Assembly (NCBI GenBank): GCA_003833135.1
Contig: QZLH01000684.1
Span: 49,995 to 69,205, forward strand
Length of the DNA stretch: 19,211 bases
Source of the DNA: Oehlia diaphana
Taxonomy: Eukaryota; Glomeromycota; Glomeromycetes; Glomerales; Glomeraceae
Reading direction: 5' to 3'
Program-made: the position numbers and the translations under genes
Notes under the pieces: generated by a model
Databases searched by the model: none
What the model was told of the DNA's origin: nothing
Seen by the model: the letters and a program-made list of their open reading frames with translations, nothing else
Shown: one piece after another, positions 17,357 to 19,211 of the stretch
Position numbering within the stretch: position 1 is the stretch's first letter
Layout of the letters: each line of letters opens with the position of its first letter

Positions 17357-18808
17357 AAATTTGTCCAAAGAAGGAAAAAAAATTTGTAGATCAGGATTTT
17401 TGTCGTGCCGAAAAAAAAAAAACCATGAATATCGGCTTTTTTTTCCCGGAAAGGGAATTTGATTTTTCCGAAGGGAGAATTTTTTTCCGAAGAGAGAATT
17501 TTTTCGTAGTAATTTTTTTGTTGCGCAGTAAAAAATATCGGTTTTTTTTCCTGATTTTATAGCTTCCAAGGATAAACAAGCGAATACCGTTTTTTATATA
17601 AAGTTGTCAGTGAAATAATAAAAGTTCTGAAAGTGACGTTGGGTAGTTATTTATGTAAAAGGGTCGTTTTTTAGTACTTCAAGTTACACTAAAATAAATG
17701 ACGAAAAGTTTTTGATGGTCTTTAACCTAATGAAAAAAAGCGAGCAAAAAAGGTCATAAAAATTATCAGTTTATTTATATTTATATAATTTTCTTTATGT
17801 TACACGTAATTACTTTTTGGCAGCCTTTGCAGCCATAAATGTTATACTGCGTTACCACAGATGAGAACAACAGGAATGTGGCGCAGCAACACGTGATTTT
17901 AAAATGGATAACGACGCTTATCTTATACTCGCTCATAGCTTATATCCTTATTATTTATGTCACAAGTGTATAAGTTATAACCTTATATGGGCGGCCCATG
18001 GGCAGCTCACTCGGACGTCAAATGTCCTGTTTCCCGTAGGCTACATAACTTGGGCCGAACTTTTAAACACTACCCAATATTGAAAAAAATCATGTGGAAT
18101 TATGTTAACCTACTAGAACTCTGACAACTGATGTCATTAATAGGATTTCGGACACACAGTGTCCTTATTATTATTTATTAGATTGCCCATAAGCTACAAT
18201 TCTGGCCAAATGTAATGTTGACTCACCCCGGATATATGATGTTCTTATTAATCAGGATTCAGACACTCATAAATAATAATTGTAACGATAATAATTATGT
18301 AACGCTAAGCCTACTAAAGAAAGAAATTGCCTTTACATGCAAATATGCAATACCAGAATTTTCTATTATATCTCCGTGATAACGTTTATTTAAATATTCC
18401 AAGATACTGAACAGGGCTGTTTTAATCATGATTATTAAACGAGCTATAGTATATTTGTTTTTTTTTAAAAAAAAATCTAAAATTAATAAAATGTGTCCAT
18501 TTTCAAAAATTATATTTCCACGCATTATGATAGTCATATAAATTATAATATTTGATGCTGTAGTGCTTAGATCTTTATTTTTTTTTAAAAAAAAAAAAAA
18601 AAATTGGTACTAATTAAATTTAATCGCCACAGTTAACGTATACTACGTCATTAAGTAAAATAGTAAAGTCAAAAAAAAAAAAATGGTAAAGATTTCAAAA
18701 AAAAATTAAAGTAACAATGAAAACAAATATTTATTTTCAAATATTAATTTTGGTAGAATAATTAAAAAATACCAAAATAAAAAAAGATAAAAAAGATATA
18801 TTATATAG
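17357..18808. other. region without recognisable genes
   Basis: Up to about 17570 the plus strand is purine-rich, with GAGAATTTTTT-like echoes of the minisatellite. A GC-richer patch at 17985-18060 includes the palindrome GCCCATGGGC (17994-18003). GGACACACAGTGTCC (18150-18164) is another perfect inverted repeat. T9A9 (18458-18475) and T9A17 (18578-18603) are long dT-dA junctions. A weak direct repeat links 18130-18157 and 18238-18268. No coding sequence is supportable. Confidence 0.45.
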
Positions 18809-18811
18809 TTA

Positions 18812-18950
18812 TTGGGTAAGAAGTATTCAATATGAAGTTTTATGACCGTCGATGTTAAATGATTGGCCGTTATTGTGCCACGTAGTGGCACAATGGCCAA
18901 TCATATAATATTGATGGTCAAAATCGTAATATTGAATACTTCTTACCTAA
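18812..18950. mobile_element. 139-bp foldback MITE, Tc1/mariner-like, TA target duplication
   Basis: The left end TTGGGTAAGAAGTATTCAAT and the right end, read on the minus strand as TTAGGTAAGAAGTATTCAAT, are inverted copies with one mismatch in 20. The inverted similarity continues through ATTGGCC to the centre, where ATTGTGCCAC (18872-18881) and GTGGCACAAT (18885-18894) form perfect arms around GTA. TA dinucleotides flank both ends (18810-18811 and 18951-18952). The whole element would fold into one long hairpin. It encodes nothing and depends on a transposase elsewhere. Confidence 0.8.
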
Positions 18951-18987
18951 TAATGATTTTATTGTGGTAGACCACCAAGATCATGTT

Positions 18988-19109
18988 TTAAAAGTTTATT
19001 TAAACTTTCTTTTAACTCATTTTACGCATTTTTTTCTTTACGCGTTTAAAAGTTTATTTAAGCTTTCTTTTAAATCCACTCATTTGTACGTGTTTTTTTC
19101 TTTACATAT
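18988..19109. repeat. ~60-bp direct tandem duplication
   Basis: Copy 1 (18988-19044) and copy 2 (19045-about 19109) share TTTAAAAGTTTATTTAA, CTTTCTTTTAA and a TTTTTTTCTTTAC tail. Copy 2 carries a few extra bases after CTTTTAAAT. The pyrimidine-rich tract continues to the window end with further TTTTTCTTTACACAT echoes. Confidence 0.75.
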
Positions 19110-19211
19110 TTTTTTCTTTTACACATTCTTTTTATATACACTTTTTATATACCCTACTTTTTCTTTACACATTTTTCTTCTTTCAACTATTCTATTATTT
19201 ATTTTAACAAT

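Noticed and set aside
17107..17569. Long open frames on both strands over the minisatellite (F/K/E/R-rich on plus, L/S/F-rich on minus)
   Set aside because: A 17-bp unit without stop codons opens several frames at once; there is no domain and no start context, and the composition is explained by the repeat.
18706..18900. 64-codon minus-strand frame at the right end
   Set aside because: It overlaps half of the foldback MITE and AT-rich spacer; no coding character.

Overview
The window looks like nuclear DNA of an arbuscular mycorrhizal fungus, most likely Rhizophagus or a close Glomeromycotina relative. It is very AT-rich and has short GT-AG introns. Its recognisable genes belong to families hugely expanded in that lineage: tyrosine-kinase-like (TKL) kinases with an N-terminal zinc ribbon, BTB/BACK proteins, and MACPF-like proteins of unknown role. 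This assignment rests on remembered family style, not on a search.

Layout. 1-245 is the right end of a hAT-like transposon, with a 12-bp tandem array and a 20-bp palindrome. 360-2167 (minus) is a MACPF-like gene split by one frame break near 1011-1014. 2168-7880 is mostly empty; it holds exon-like scraps (3166-3960), a 63-base poly-T tract and a small GC-rich island. 7888-8144 is a 257-bp hAT-like MITE with a near-perfect 8-bp target duplication. 8662-10672 is a complete but decayed Mutator-like element with an exact 9-bp target duplication and a multiply frameshifted FAR1-type transposase.

10740-12220 (minus) is an intact-looking TKL kinase with a zinc ribbon. In its reading frame upstream lies a hydrophobic segment built from imperfect ~213-bp tandem repeats. 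13345-13897 (plus) is a BTB/BACK relic. Next come degenerate TTAGG(G)-like repeats, and directly against them a truncated kinase exon. 15842-17080 (minus) is a second kinase, with five exons reconstructed in phase; its first exon is missing, and a 17-bp minisatellite (core 17182-17300) lies just upstream. The right end carries a Tc1/mariner-like foldback MITE (18812-18950) and a ~60-bp direct duplication.

How it fits together. There is no operon-like logic. This is a repeat-dense accessory region in which signalling and putative defence/allorecognition-type gene families sit among dying copies and transposons. The two kinases are the best candidates for functional genes. The most interesting points are the in-frame repeat-derived membrane segment before kinase 1, the precisely bounded Mutator-like element, and the telomere-like tract at the break of a kinase fragment.
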